Positions 1-6,301 of a DNA stretch of 21,825 bases are shown here, one piece after another. Every line of letters begins with the position of its first letter. Positions within the stretch are counted from its first letter, which is position 1. Both the position numbers and the translations under genes were made by a program. Source of the stretch: Phycisphaerae bacterium (GTDB taxonomy: Bacteria; Planctomycetota; Phycisphaerae; UBA1845; UTPLA1); NCBI GenBank assembly GCA_029259995.1, contig JAJDEC010000436.1, forward strand, positions 1-21,825. The letters are read 5' to 3'. The notes beneath the pieces are model-generated. The model saw only the letters and a program-made list of their open reading frames with translations, made no database searches and was not told where the DNA came from.

Positions 1-510
1 CTGGACCGCTTCAAATGCACGGCGACTCAGTGCGAAACGCGCTCGCAGCGGCCAGTCAGACCTCAGGAAGACCGGGAGCAGCAATACCACGCATGCGGGG
101 CCGACGAACCACTGCCAACGCGTTCGTCGACGGGGCTTCCGATCTCTCGCGGCTCGAGGCGCATCCCGCCGACATGCTTCATGTCGACGAATGCAGTCAA
201 ACAGGTGGTACAACCAGATTCCCGCAATGACAAAATAGAACCACACCCCCGGAGACGGTGCGCCGGGACTGCTCACATCGTTCAAGACATAGACGGTAGA
301 CGCAAATACGATCAGCGCGTCGACGCTCGACGGCGGCCGTGCACCGGTCCGCCAGCTCCTGCGTGAGTTCCTCGTGAAATAGGTGCTTGAATCCGCAGAA
401 TCGTACGCCCGTCCACACTCAGGACAAGTATCGCTCGTGAGATCGAAAAACGAATACCCGCAGTCAAGGCAGCATGCATCATCCGGGACTCGGATTGATC
501 GTGTCGTCAT
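1..510 (-). CDS. Zinc-ribbon membrane protein, partial (3' end outside the window)
   Basis: This open frame of 170 codons has no stop and runs off the left edge, so only the N-terminal part is visible. Near the N-terminus are two cysteine pairs, CLDC (Cys14/Cys17) and CPEC (Cys29/Cys32), separated by an aromatic-rich GYSFFDL stretch. This is a compact zinc-ribbon knuckle of the CxxCGY...CPxCG type that planctomycetes often place in front of small membrane proteins. Hydrophobic stretches lie at about residues 64-79 (weak), 89-105 and 134-149, with a very basic segment between the last two (about 110-131), so a cytoplasmic ribbon followed by membrane helices is likely. An in-frame ATG five codons upstream (525) is an equally possible start, and neither start has a clear ribosome binding site. 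The gene begins about 50-65 nt after the beta-helix stop, so the two may be co-transcribed. The specific function is unknown. Confidence 0.75.
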   Translation of the reverse strand, partial: MTTRSIRVPDDACCLDCGYSFFDLTSDTCPECGRAYDSADSSTYFTRNSRRSWRTGARPPSSVDALIVFASTVYVLNDVSSPGAPSPGVWFYFVIAGIWLYHLFDCIRRHEACRRDAPRAARDRKPRRRTRWQWFVGPACVVLLLPVFLRSDWPLRARFALSRRAFEAVQ

Positions 511-573
511 GGCGATATCTCGCATCACGGATTTGGCGCCGCCGACCGCAAAACCGATTCACCAATCCCGCAA

Positions 574-2775
574 TCACCCACTCTCCAGCACCAACTCAAC
601 AAACGTCACAAGATCCCCCGGTAGCACGACGCCATTTCCATCCACATCCGCCGCGCAATAATCATCACTGCTCGTCGTCCGCCCCAGCAACACATCGACA
701 AACGCCCCGACATCGCGACCATCAACCAGCCCGTCGCCATTCACATCACCCGGCCCGCGCTCGACACACGCATCGTCGATATCCGCCTCGCCGTCCCCGT
801 CCCGATCGAAGTAGATCGATGGCTCGTACACCGCGAGCAGACCGGCCGAATCCGCTTCCCCGCAGACAGGATACGCACAACCCGTCGGCGGCGACGAGGG
901 ATCGATTACAACGTCATCGATCCGAACGATATCCCCTTCCGCCGTCGACTGAAGGAAATACGCTTCTACGCCCGGAGCGCTCAACCGCATTGTATTGCCG
1001 ATCAACGTGTTCGCCGCCGCACGATGAAACTTGAATGGCGATCGCACGACGTCAAAGACCCCGTTGTCGCTGATCTGAAACCCGCTCGATCCTTCATCGA
1101 GGTAAATCCCATTGTTCTGCGACAAACCCGGCTGCGCCGGAATGTCGGAAATCAGATTCCCTGCGATGACTGACGCGGGCTGAAAACCGACTGTGTAGAT
1201 GCCGGCGCCGTCGGAAAGCAGCTGCATCACATGCCGTATTCGATTGCTCTTGATCAGGTTCTCGCGACAGGGCGACAGTTCCTCGCTCCACAATCCACCA
1301 ACCGAAACGCCCGTGTGCGGTATCCGTTGAACGAGATTACTTCGAATCTCAGACGCCTCCGTCAATCCCACCCAGATGCCCGCACAGTCCTGGAACACGA
1401 CGCCGCAATCCTGCACGAGAGTGGAGACCACGCGATTGCGCTTCGCAACCTGCTCCCAGAAACCGTTGATCCACCAGGGACCGCCCACGCCGACACGCCG
1501 ATAGCGATCTTCCCCCACGATCACGCCGTTGCCCGCGATGTCGTTCACGACACTTCCGATCAGCGAACAATCCTCGCACCAGGCCCCCAACATCACGCCC
1601 CATCCGCCGCAATGCGAAATCCGCGTTCGAACCAGCTCGCATCCCTTTGCCACTTCAAACGTCACGGCCGTGGGCAACTCATATACCGGCAAGCTGCGCT
1701 GTTCGTAATACCCGGATTGATAAGTTGCATACCCGCCGGGCGGCAACGCCCACGCGCAGTGCTCGAACGCCAGATCGACGAAACGCAGATTCCGCACATG
1801 ATCGCCCGACTCAAAGTCGCCGCGCACAACCAATAGCGCAGTGGCGATCGGCGCCACGACATCCGCCGTCGCTGCGAACTCTCCGGCCAAGTGCCGATAC
1901 GTCAACACGCCCGTCGCGTCATCGAGATACCATTCCCCCGGCGCATCGAGCAGCGCCGGATGATTCTCGACGGCGTATCGCGGATGATCATCGACCTGAA
2001 AGATGCTTGCGATTCGACCCGTCGCGCCGATCAGTTCCGACGTGGTCAATACGCCCGATGAGTGATTCACGTTAGCAACTCGCACGCGCGACGTCGTCCA
2101 CTCGTGCAGCATGTTCAGTTCGGCGCCGGCCAGATCCGACGCAGTTGGCAGATCCCCTTGCACAAATCGAAACCCGCTCCGCGAATCGATCCCGGCAGCG
2201 GGCCCATCCACATTCAGAAACCCACTGTTCGGATGCCGCGCTCGCTGCCGTCGCCTGCCGTTCACGAACAACTCGCGAAATGTCCATTCACCCGACGCCA
2301 CGCCCGGCACGATCGTCGTCCAGATCCCGTCACCATGATCGATCCAGTTCGTGATCTGTCGGCCGCCGCTGATGACGGGGCGTTCACCCGGATACGCTTC
2401 ATAGTGAACAATAAAATCATCGGTCGGCGAATCACCCGTATCGAAAACGATCGGCGACTCGATGCGATAGATACCGCCGCGCAGGTAAACCCGGATGTCG
2501 TCGCTGATGCCTTCGGAAATGCGTGAACGAACCGCAAGCCGTGCGCGATCGATCGTCGCAAACGGCTGCTCAATGGTCCCAGGATTGGAATCGATGCCCG
2601 ACGGCGACACAAAGAAATCGCCCGGCGGATCACCAGCCTCCGCACGCGTCACCAGACTCGCCAGGACACACAAAGCGATCAGGCAGGCAACAGCCCCGAG
2701 CGTCTCCGTCCGTTGACGGAAGACACGTCGATGATTTTGACAAGAGCACAGATAGCCCGATGTGAACCCCGACAT
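574..2775 (-). CDS. Secreted right-handed beta-helix protein with C-terminal dockerin-type domain
   Basis: This 733-aa exported protein has a hydrophobic signal core at about residues 27-44 and probable cleavage after AEA (residue 47). Mature residues 53-140 carry the FVSPSG..SNPGT..QPFATI.RAR..VR and YLRGGIYR...YPGERPVISGG pattern that opens many carbohydrate-active parallel beta-helix proteins, including GH141-like ones. The middle (about 330-620) is rich in short N/G-containing rungs (for example SLIGSVVNDIAGNGVIVG, SNLVQRIPHTGVSVGG), consistent with PbH1 coils. The last 78 residues hold two calcium-loop repeats, DVNGDGLVDGRD (about 677-688) and DVDGNGVVLPGD (about 710-721), after a DRDGDGEADIDD stretch. 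Together these form a dockerin/thrombospondin-3-like tail. The likely role is extracellular or cell-surface polysaccharide binding or cleavage, but I cannot identify a catalytic residue or substrate. No cohesin gene is visible here. The ATG at 2775 is the only good start before the signal peptide. Confidence 0.88.
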   Translation of the reverse strand: MSGFTSGYLCSCQNHRRVFRQRTETLGAVACLIALCVLASLVTRAEAGDPPGDFFVSPSGIDSNPGTIEQPFATIDRARLAVRSRISEGISDDIRVYLRGGIYRIESPIVFDTGDSPTDDFIVHYEAYPGERPVISGGRQITNWIDHGDGIWTTIVPGVASGEWTFRELFVNGRRRQRARHPNSGFLNVDGPAAGIDSRSGFRFVQGDLPTASDLAGAELNMLHEWTTSRVRVANVNHSSGVLTTSELIGATGRIASIFQVDDHPRYAVENHPALLDAPGEWYLDDATGVLTYRHLAGEFAATADVVAPIATALLVVRGDFESGDHVRNLRFVDLAFEHCAWALPPGGYATYQSGYYEQRSLPVYELPTAVTFEVAKGCELVRTRISHCGGWGVMLGAWCEDCSLIGSVVNDIAGNGVIVGEDRYRRVGVGGPWWINGFWEQVAKRNRVVSTLVQDCGVVFQDCAGIWVGLTEASEIRSNLVQRIPHTGVSVGGLWSEELSPCRENLIKSNRIRHVMQLLSDGAGIYTVGFQPASVIAGNLISDIPAQPGLSQNNGIYLDEGSSGFQISDNGVFDVVRSPFKFHRAAANTLIGNTMRLSAPGVEAYFLQSTAEGDIVRIDDVVIDPSSPPTGCAYPVCGEADSAGLLAVYEPSIYFDRDGDGEADIDDACVERGPGDVNGDGLVDGRDVGAFVDVLLGRTTSSDDYCAADVDGNGVVLPGDLVTFVELVLESG

Positions 2776-3257
2776 GCGTCAATCTTAATGGATTCCGGCG
2801 TGCGAACCCAAGAAGTTCGGTTCATCATGGGTTTGCGGGGACCATTGACGGTTCCTGCCGACGCGGCGGCAGCTTTCGACCAAGTCCCGATAGGGACGAC
2901 ACGAAAATAGCCCAGCCCTTTCAAGGCTGGGATTGCGACGAGCAGTTTTCTGCGTAATGCCGTCCCGGAGGGACGGCGTGAGCCAGACGCGTGGCACTCA
3001 TTCCGTCCCTATGGGACGGAATTGGGATTTGGAGCGTGCCCCAGCGATAAATCGCTGGGCTATTCTCAATGGATCCCTCCGGGATCCTTCGCGGCGCACA
3101 ATCCAAATTCAAAGCGTGATAAGCCGTCGTCCCGCAAATCCGTAAAGAACCAGAAGTTTGGACCATGACGATATGACGGGGCGGAGCCCGGCCGCCAGTG
3201 TTCTCGCATCCTTGCACACGGCGTCCGAATTTCGCGGAATGCGGACGTCCCGCCCGC
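2776..3257. other. Intergenic region between the HPF and beta-helix genes
   Basis: This 482-bp stretch has no convincing protein-coding gene. Most of it is the hairpin array at 2855-3087. A further imperfect inverted repeat (CGTCCG at 3222-3227, CGGACG at 3242-3247) sits just after the HPF stop codon and could act as a weak transcription end or be another repeat copy, but no run of T follows it. Between 2776 and 2854 I see no clear promoter or Shine-Dalgarno sequence for the beta-helix gene. Short frames that cross the array are products of the hairpin sequence. Confidence 0.6.
2855..3087. repeat. Array of seven short GC-rich hairpins (REP-like)
   Basis: The sequence holds seven inverted repeats in about 230 bp. 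They are: CTGCCG/CGGCAG at 2855-2872; GTCCC/GGGAC at 2884-2897; CCCAGCC/GGCTGGG at 2911-2931; GCCGTCCC/GGGACGGC at 2959-2977 (8-bp perfect stem, 3-nt loop); ATTCCGTCCC/GGGACGGAAT at 3000-3022 (10-bp perfect stem, 3-nt loop); CCCAGCGAT/ATCGCTGGG at 3040-3059; and GGATCCC/GGGATCC at 3071-3087. Several share the GTCCC...GGGAC core and two share the CCCAG...CTGGG core, so the array looks like two alternating hairpin families. It lies between the HPF gene and the beta-helix gene. Such elements resemble REP/BIME-type repeats that are mobilised by RAYT transposases. No transposase is present here, so mobility is inferred from resemblance only. Confidence 0.7.
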
Positions 3258-3575
3258 CTATCGCGCGTCCAACTTGCCGAACGCTCGCTCCAGCGCCCGC
3301 TCCATCTTTTGCAACGCGCCGCCCAGAGCCCCGTCGACCGAGCCCGCGTCGTCCTTGACTGTAATTGGCTTCAGCCCCTTGGGCCGCGCCTCGATTACAC
3401 ATCGCTTGTCATCGTTCCCCGGCTTTGCATGGCCATTCTCATCGTGAAAATGCACCTCGACCCGGGTCAACTTGCTTTCGAAACGCTTCAACGAATCCGC
3501 AATCGTGGTCGACACGAATTGGCTCATCCGCTCGTGCCCGTCGATGTTGTGATCCGTGTTCACTTGAATCTGCAT
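3258..3575 (-). CDS. HPF/RaiA-family ribosome-associated (hibernation) protein
   Basis: The 105-aa product matches the short-form hibernation promoting factor / RaiA family in length and pattern. Its MQIQVNTDHNIDGHERM opening resembles the beta-alpha start of the family. It is followed by a helix with LKRFESKLTRVEVHFHDEN, a KRCVIEARPKG strand and a basic C-terminal helix (KMERALERAFGKLDAR). The family binds the 30S decoding region in slow growth and dampens translation or dimerises ribosomes. There is no long-form C-terminal dimerisation domain. I chose the ATG at 3575 over one seven codons upstream (3596) because a strong AGGGAGG Shine-Dalgarno sequence (3581-3587) sits 5 nt before it, and the extra N-terminal residues would be coded by that site. 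It stands alone between two long intergenic regions and is probably its own transcript. Confidence 0.9.
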   Translation of the reverse strand: MQIQVNTDHNIDGHERMSQFVSTTIADSLKRFESKLTRVEVHFHDENGHAKPGNDDKRCVIEARPKGLKPITVKDDAGSVDGALGGALQKMERALERAFGKLDAR

Positions 3576-3580
3576 CAATG

Positions 3581-3587
3581 CCTCCCT
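3581..3587 (-). promoter_or_regulatory. Shine-Dalgarno site of the HPF gene
   Basis: On the minus strand the sequence reads AGGGAGG, 5 nt before the ATG at 3575. It is the strongest ribosome binding site I see in the window and decides the start over the upstream ATG at 3596. Most other genes here have weak or no such site. Confidence 0.8.
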
Positions 3588-3643
3588 CGCATTCATTCGC
3601 GCCCGAATCTTACAGACCGATTCACTGATCAGCCGTCACTTGG

Positions 3644-3649
3644 ATTCTA
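3644..3649 (-). promoter_or_regulatory. Possible -10 box upstream of the HPF gene
   Basis: A TAGAAT hexamer on the minus strand lies about 69 nt before the HPF start and resembles a housekeeping -10 element. No good TTGACA-like -35 is found 16-18 nt further upstream; the nearest candidate is a poor CTGCAA. This is a tentative call. Confidence 0.3.
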
Positions 3650-3743
3650 GCGCAAATTCCCTCGAATTGCAGCCGCCGAACGATGATTCGCTCGCCGAAT
3701 TTTCACAAAGATTGCGGAACAGGGGACAAGGCATAAGCAACGA

Positions 3744-3768
3744 AATGGGGACCGTTTCCAGCCCCATT
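3744..3768. repeat. Inverted repeat AATGGGG/CCCCATT between the HtrA module and the HPF gene
   Basis: A perfect 7-bp stem encloses an 11-nt loop. On the minus strand it is followed by TTCGTTGC, only a weak T-rich tail. It could be a terminator for the long operon (about 290 nt after its last stop) or an operator for HPF. The position fits either role, and the sequence does not decide. Confidence 0.35.
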
Positions 3769-3790
3769 CATGCTGCAATCGCAACGCAGA

Positions 3791-3826
3791 AATTGCGGGC
3801 GTTTGCGACAATTTGCGGCCGTTTGC
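3791..3826. repeat. 20-bp-phased direct repeat upstream of the HPF gene
   Basis: Two 16-bp copies (3791-3806 and 3811-3826) match at 14 of 16 positions. They share the core TTGCGG-CGTTTGC (the dash marks a mismatch) and are spaced exactly 20 bp start to start, close to two helical turns. This is the geometry of a tandem regulator-binding site, but no regulator is known. Confidence 0.4.
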
Positions 3827-4055
3827 ACGTACATTCGTCGGGAAGCATGTCTCGACAGATGCATGAACAGACGTCAACGATGATGCAAATGAATAATTCT
3901 CAGAAATGCCTTCGTGGATCACGTGTGGTCATCACAGACAACGTCGCGCAGAAACCACAGCGCCGATGCGCAAACGGCACAGCCGACCGACTGGATTCCC
4001 GATCATTGTCTCGTCGAAATATCATGTGTTCGCCACGTCACTCTGTCGTCGGTCG

Positions 4056-5252
4056 TCATTCATCCGCCGGCTGTGTCGTCGGCTCAGCGTGTTCAGTTTC
4101 CGCGTCCGGATCATCGACATCGTCGACCTCTTTCGGCAACTCGACATCCGTATACTTCTTCGGACGAATCTTCCCCATCTCCTCCGACCGCGCCAGCGTC
4201 AGCGTGACGTCGAACTTCCGCCAGCGCCGCTTGATTGTCAACGTAATCTCTTCGCCCGCCGCCCGATCGCTCAACCGGCGCTGCATCTCCGGAACATCCC
4301 CGACCGGCTGCCCGTCCAGCGCCAGAATACGATCGCCCTTGCGCAAACCCGACGCCGATGCCGGTGTCCCCGGAACCACATCGCGAATCCGAACCGCCTG
4401 CTCCTTCGTCGGCAACAGCTTCTCGAAGAAGTCCCGAATCACCGACTCGTCTTCCTCCAAAAAGATCCCGATCTTCCCCTGCTCGATCACTTCCCCCGAC
4501 GCGAGCCGCTCCGCGACAAGATCGAATTTCTCTTTGTATATCGCGAAACCGATGCCGCTGTCGTACCACTCGGCCCCCGCCAGCGCGCCGCCCGAGCCCG
4601 CCATCGGCACGCAGATCCCCATCACGCGACCATCGATGTCAATCAACGGACCGCCATAGTTAATGGGCGAAATCTTCGCGTCCGTCTGAATCGCATTGCC
4701 GTTTCGCCGCCCGACAGCACTCACGATGCCTAACGACGCAAAGGGCGCATCACCGCTGAGCCCTCGACCACACGCAATTGCGTACTGGCCGACCAGGATT
4801 TCCTCACTCGGCGCCCACTCGGCCACGAACAAATCGCTCGCGACAATTCGCACCAGCGCCAGACGGCGAATCTCATCACGCCCCAACAGCTCGGCGACGA
4901 ATTGACGACCGTCCTCAAGTGTCACTGTGATGACAGTCGGATTTCGGGCAAAGTTGATGCTGCTCGTGAGAATCAATCCGTCGGCCGAAACGACGACACC
5001 CGTCGTCGGTCCATCCGAAAGGCGAAATGCCTCTTCGCGCACGCCTTGCGGCCCCGTCGCGATCGGCTGCGCCCCGCCAATGGTCTCGACCGTCACGATA
5101 CTTTTCTGTGCCCGTGCCACGGCCGCTCGAATCACGCGCGCCTTGGCCGCCTCCAACGCATACGGATCGCTTGCGTCATCGTCCGCCATCGCGCCGATGC
5201 ACGGCATCGATACAACGGAGAACCAGAATGCAGTCACAACCAGACGTGTCAT
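4056..5252 (-). CDS. Exported HtrA-like pseudoprotease with PDZ domain (third of three)
   Basis: This 398-aa product begins with a signal peptide (hydrophobic residues about 4-22). Residues about 45-250 follow the HtrA/Deg trypsin-like fold: GVVVSADGLILTSS (85-98), LALVRI (131-136) and NYGGPLIDIDGRVMGI (198-213). The triad is gone. By alignment with the active neighbour the His position is Ile99, the Asp position is Arg130 and the Ser position is Tyr199. A PDZ domain covers about 258-355 (VVPGTPASASGLRKGDRILALDG), and the protein ends in an acidic, probably disordered tail with TTQPADE. The ATG overlaps the stop of the upstream gene by 4 nt (ATGA). It is probably a periplasmic non-proteolytic adaptor or regulator acting with the active protease at 6298-7932. 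The intact frame, signal peptide and conserved PDZ argue against a decayed gene. Confidence 0.9.
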   Translation of the reverse strand: MTRLVVTAFWFSVVSMPCIGAMADDDASDPYALEAAKARVIRAAVARAQKSIVTVETIGGAQPIATGPQGVREEAFRLSDGPTTGVVVSADGLILTSSINFARNPTVITVTLEDGRQFVAELLGRDEIRRLALVRIVASDLFVAEWAPSEEILVGQYAIACGRGLSGDAPFASLGIVSAVGRRNGNAIQTDAKISPINYGGPLIDIDGRVMGICVPMAGSGGALAGAEWYDSGIGFAIYKEKFDLVAERLASGEVIEQGKIGIFLEEDESVIRDFFEKLLPTKEQAVRIRDVVPGTPASASGLRKGDRILALDGQPVGDVPEMQRRLSDRAAGEEITLTIKRRWRKFDVTLTLARSEEMGKIRPKKYTDVELPKEVDDVDDPDAETEHAEPTTQPADE

Positions 5253-6301
5253 TGCTTCTCTTCAATCTCTATCGTTACAGTCAAGACGCGTTGGCCGCGC
5301 TTCAGAATGAACCGCGCCTTGTCCCCCGGCGCCAGCCGCCCGATCGCATCGCGATAGTCCTTGGCGCTTCGGATCCGATCGTCATTGACCGCCAGCACCA
5401 GATCGTCCGCCTGAACGCCGGCCTTGTCGGCAGGAGATCCGGGCCGGACGCGTTCCACATACGGAGACACATGCCGAAATCCAAGCCGACTGATGCGAAT
5501 CCCGACAAACGGTTTCTTCTTCTCGACGTTCTCGTCAGCCGACTGCGACGTCGTGCGCGTTGCGACGTCGCCACCTGCGAATGCACGAATCTCTTCGGAC
5601 GGCAACGCGTAATTGATACGCGTATTGGTTTCGCTTGCTTCAACGATACGACCGACGATACCCACGCAGTTGCCGTTGATATCCAACAGCGGCCCGCCCG
5701 GCGCCCCCGGATTCGACGTCATCGCATCAAACAGCAGCACGTCACCGCCATACGAAAAATCCTGAGCCAGCCGTCGGGCATTCAGTGCCATGCGCATGCT
5801 GAATATCCCGCGATTAACGGACACGGGCTCTCGCCCTTCGGCCACTTTGAACCAGTTGCCCATCGCAAAGACGGGATCGGCCATTGCCAACCCCTCGGAA
5901 TCCACGAGCTCGACGAAGGGCGCGTTTTCGACCTCAATCTTCAAAAGCGCCAACTGTCGATATTCGTCCTTTCGGACCAGCTTGGCCGTCATCGTCCGAC
6001 CGTCCGCGAGCACCACGCGCGCCCCGTTTCGAGACGAGAGCAGCGTCAGGACCGTGACGATTTGTCCATCCGCCGAGATGAGCGTTCCGGTACCGTATCC
6101 GTGCTCGCGACCGATCCCGCGGCCATACAGCTTCACGATCGCCGGCGCGGCCCGGTCAAACGCCCGTTCAACGGTATTTGGCGCAACAATACGCGGCCCC
6201 GATCGGACTGGAATATTCTCCGCCACGGCAATCGCACATGGCGCCGCTGCCGTGACGCCCAACACGATCGCGATGCCGTGCACATGATATCCGAGTCTCA
6301 T
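5249..6301 (-). CDS. Exported HtrA-like pseudoprotease with PDZ domain (second of three)
   Basis: The product has 350 aa and a signal peptide (core about residues 9-27). The trypsin-like part (about 45-245) keeps GTGTLISADGQIVT (70-83), LALLKIE (117-123) and GGPLLDINGNCVGI (202-215), but all catalytic residues are replaced. His becomes Thr86, Asp becomes Gln116, and Ser becomes Pro201 inside NPGAPGGPL, where active enzymes have NPGNSGGPL. The PDZ domain at about 262-350 is well kept (VGIRISRLGF, VRPGSPADKAGVQADDLVLAV). The start overlaps the stop of the active protease gene by 4 nt (ATGA), and its own stop overlaps the next start in the same way. The likely role is binding substrates or modulating the partner protease in the periplasm. 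It is divergent from the third copy, so the two pseudoproteases are not a recent duplication. Confidence 0.9.
   Translation of the reverse strand: MRLGYHVHGIAIVLGVTAAAPCAIAVAENIPVRSGPRIVAPNTVERAFDRAAPAIVKLYGRGIGREHGYGTGTLISADGQIVTVLTLLSSRNGARVVLADGRTMTAKLVRKDEYRQLALLKIEVENAPFVELVDSEGLAMADPVFAMGNWFKVAEGREPVSVNRGIFSMRMALNARRLAQDFSYGGDVLLFDAMTSNPGAPGGPLLDINGNCVGIVGRIVEASETNTRINYALPSEEIRAFAGGDVATRTTSQSADENVEKKKPFVGIRISRLGFRHVSPYVERVRPGSPADKAGVQADDLVLAVNDDRIRSAKDYRDAIGRLAPGDKARFILKRGQRVLTVTIEIEEKQ

Larger units (their letters stand above)
3576..4055. other. Intergenic region between the HtrA module and the HPF gene
   Basis: This 480-bp stretch has no believable gene. It contains the HPF ribosome binding site, a possible -10 box, an inverted repeat at 3744-3768 and the phased direct repeat at 3791-3826. 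It is visibly richer in A and T than the flanking genes, as expected for a promoter region. Between about 3830 and 4055 I see no clear intrinsic terminator for the operon that ends at 4056. Confidence 0.6.

Noticed and set aside
2855..3087. CRISPR array
   Set aside because: The hairpins differ in sequence and spacing, there are no uniform repeats or spacers, and no cas gene is present.
2933..3145. Small plus-strand frame across the hairpin array
   Set aside because: The whole frame is made of REP-like repeat sequence, a common source of false small proteins.
3647..3922. Minus-strand frame of 91 codons between the HtrA module and HPF
   Set aside because: It has no Shine-Dalgarno sequence, no domain and unusual composition, and it covers the likely HPF promoter.
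3640..4659. Plus-strand open frame of 339 codons starting in the intergenic region
   Set aside because: Most of it is antisense to the third HtrA-like gene. The sequence is Ser/Arg-rich low complexity with no start signal.
4056..6301. Reading the two triad-less HtrA genes as decaying pseudogenes
   Set aside because: Both have full-length frames, signal peptides, conserved PDZ domains and exact 4-nt overlaps with neighbours, which points to maintained function.
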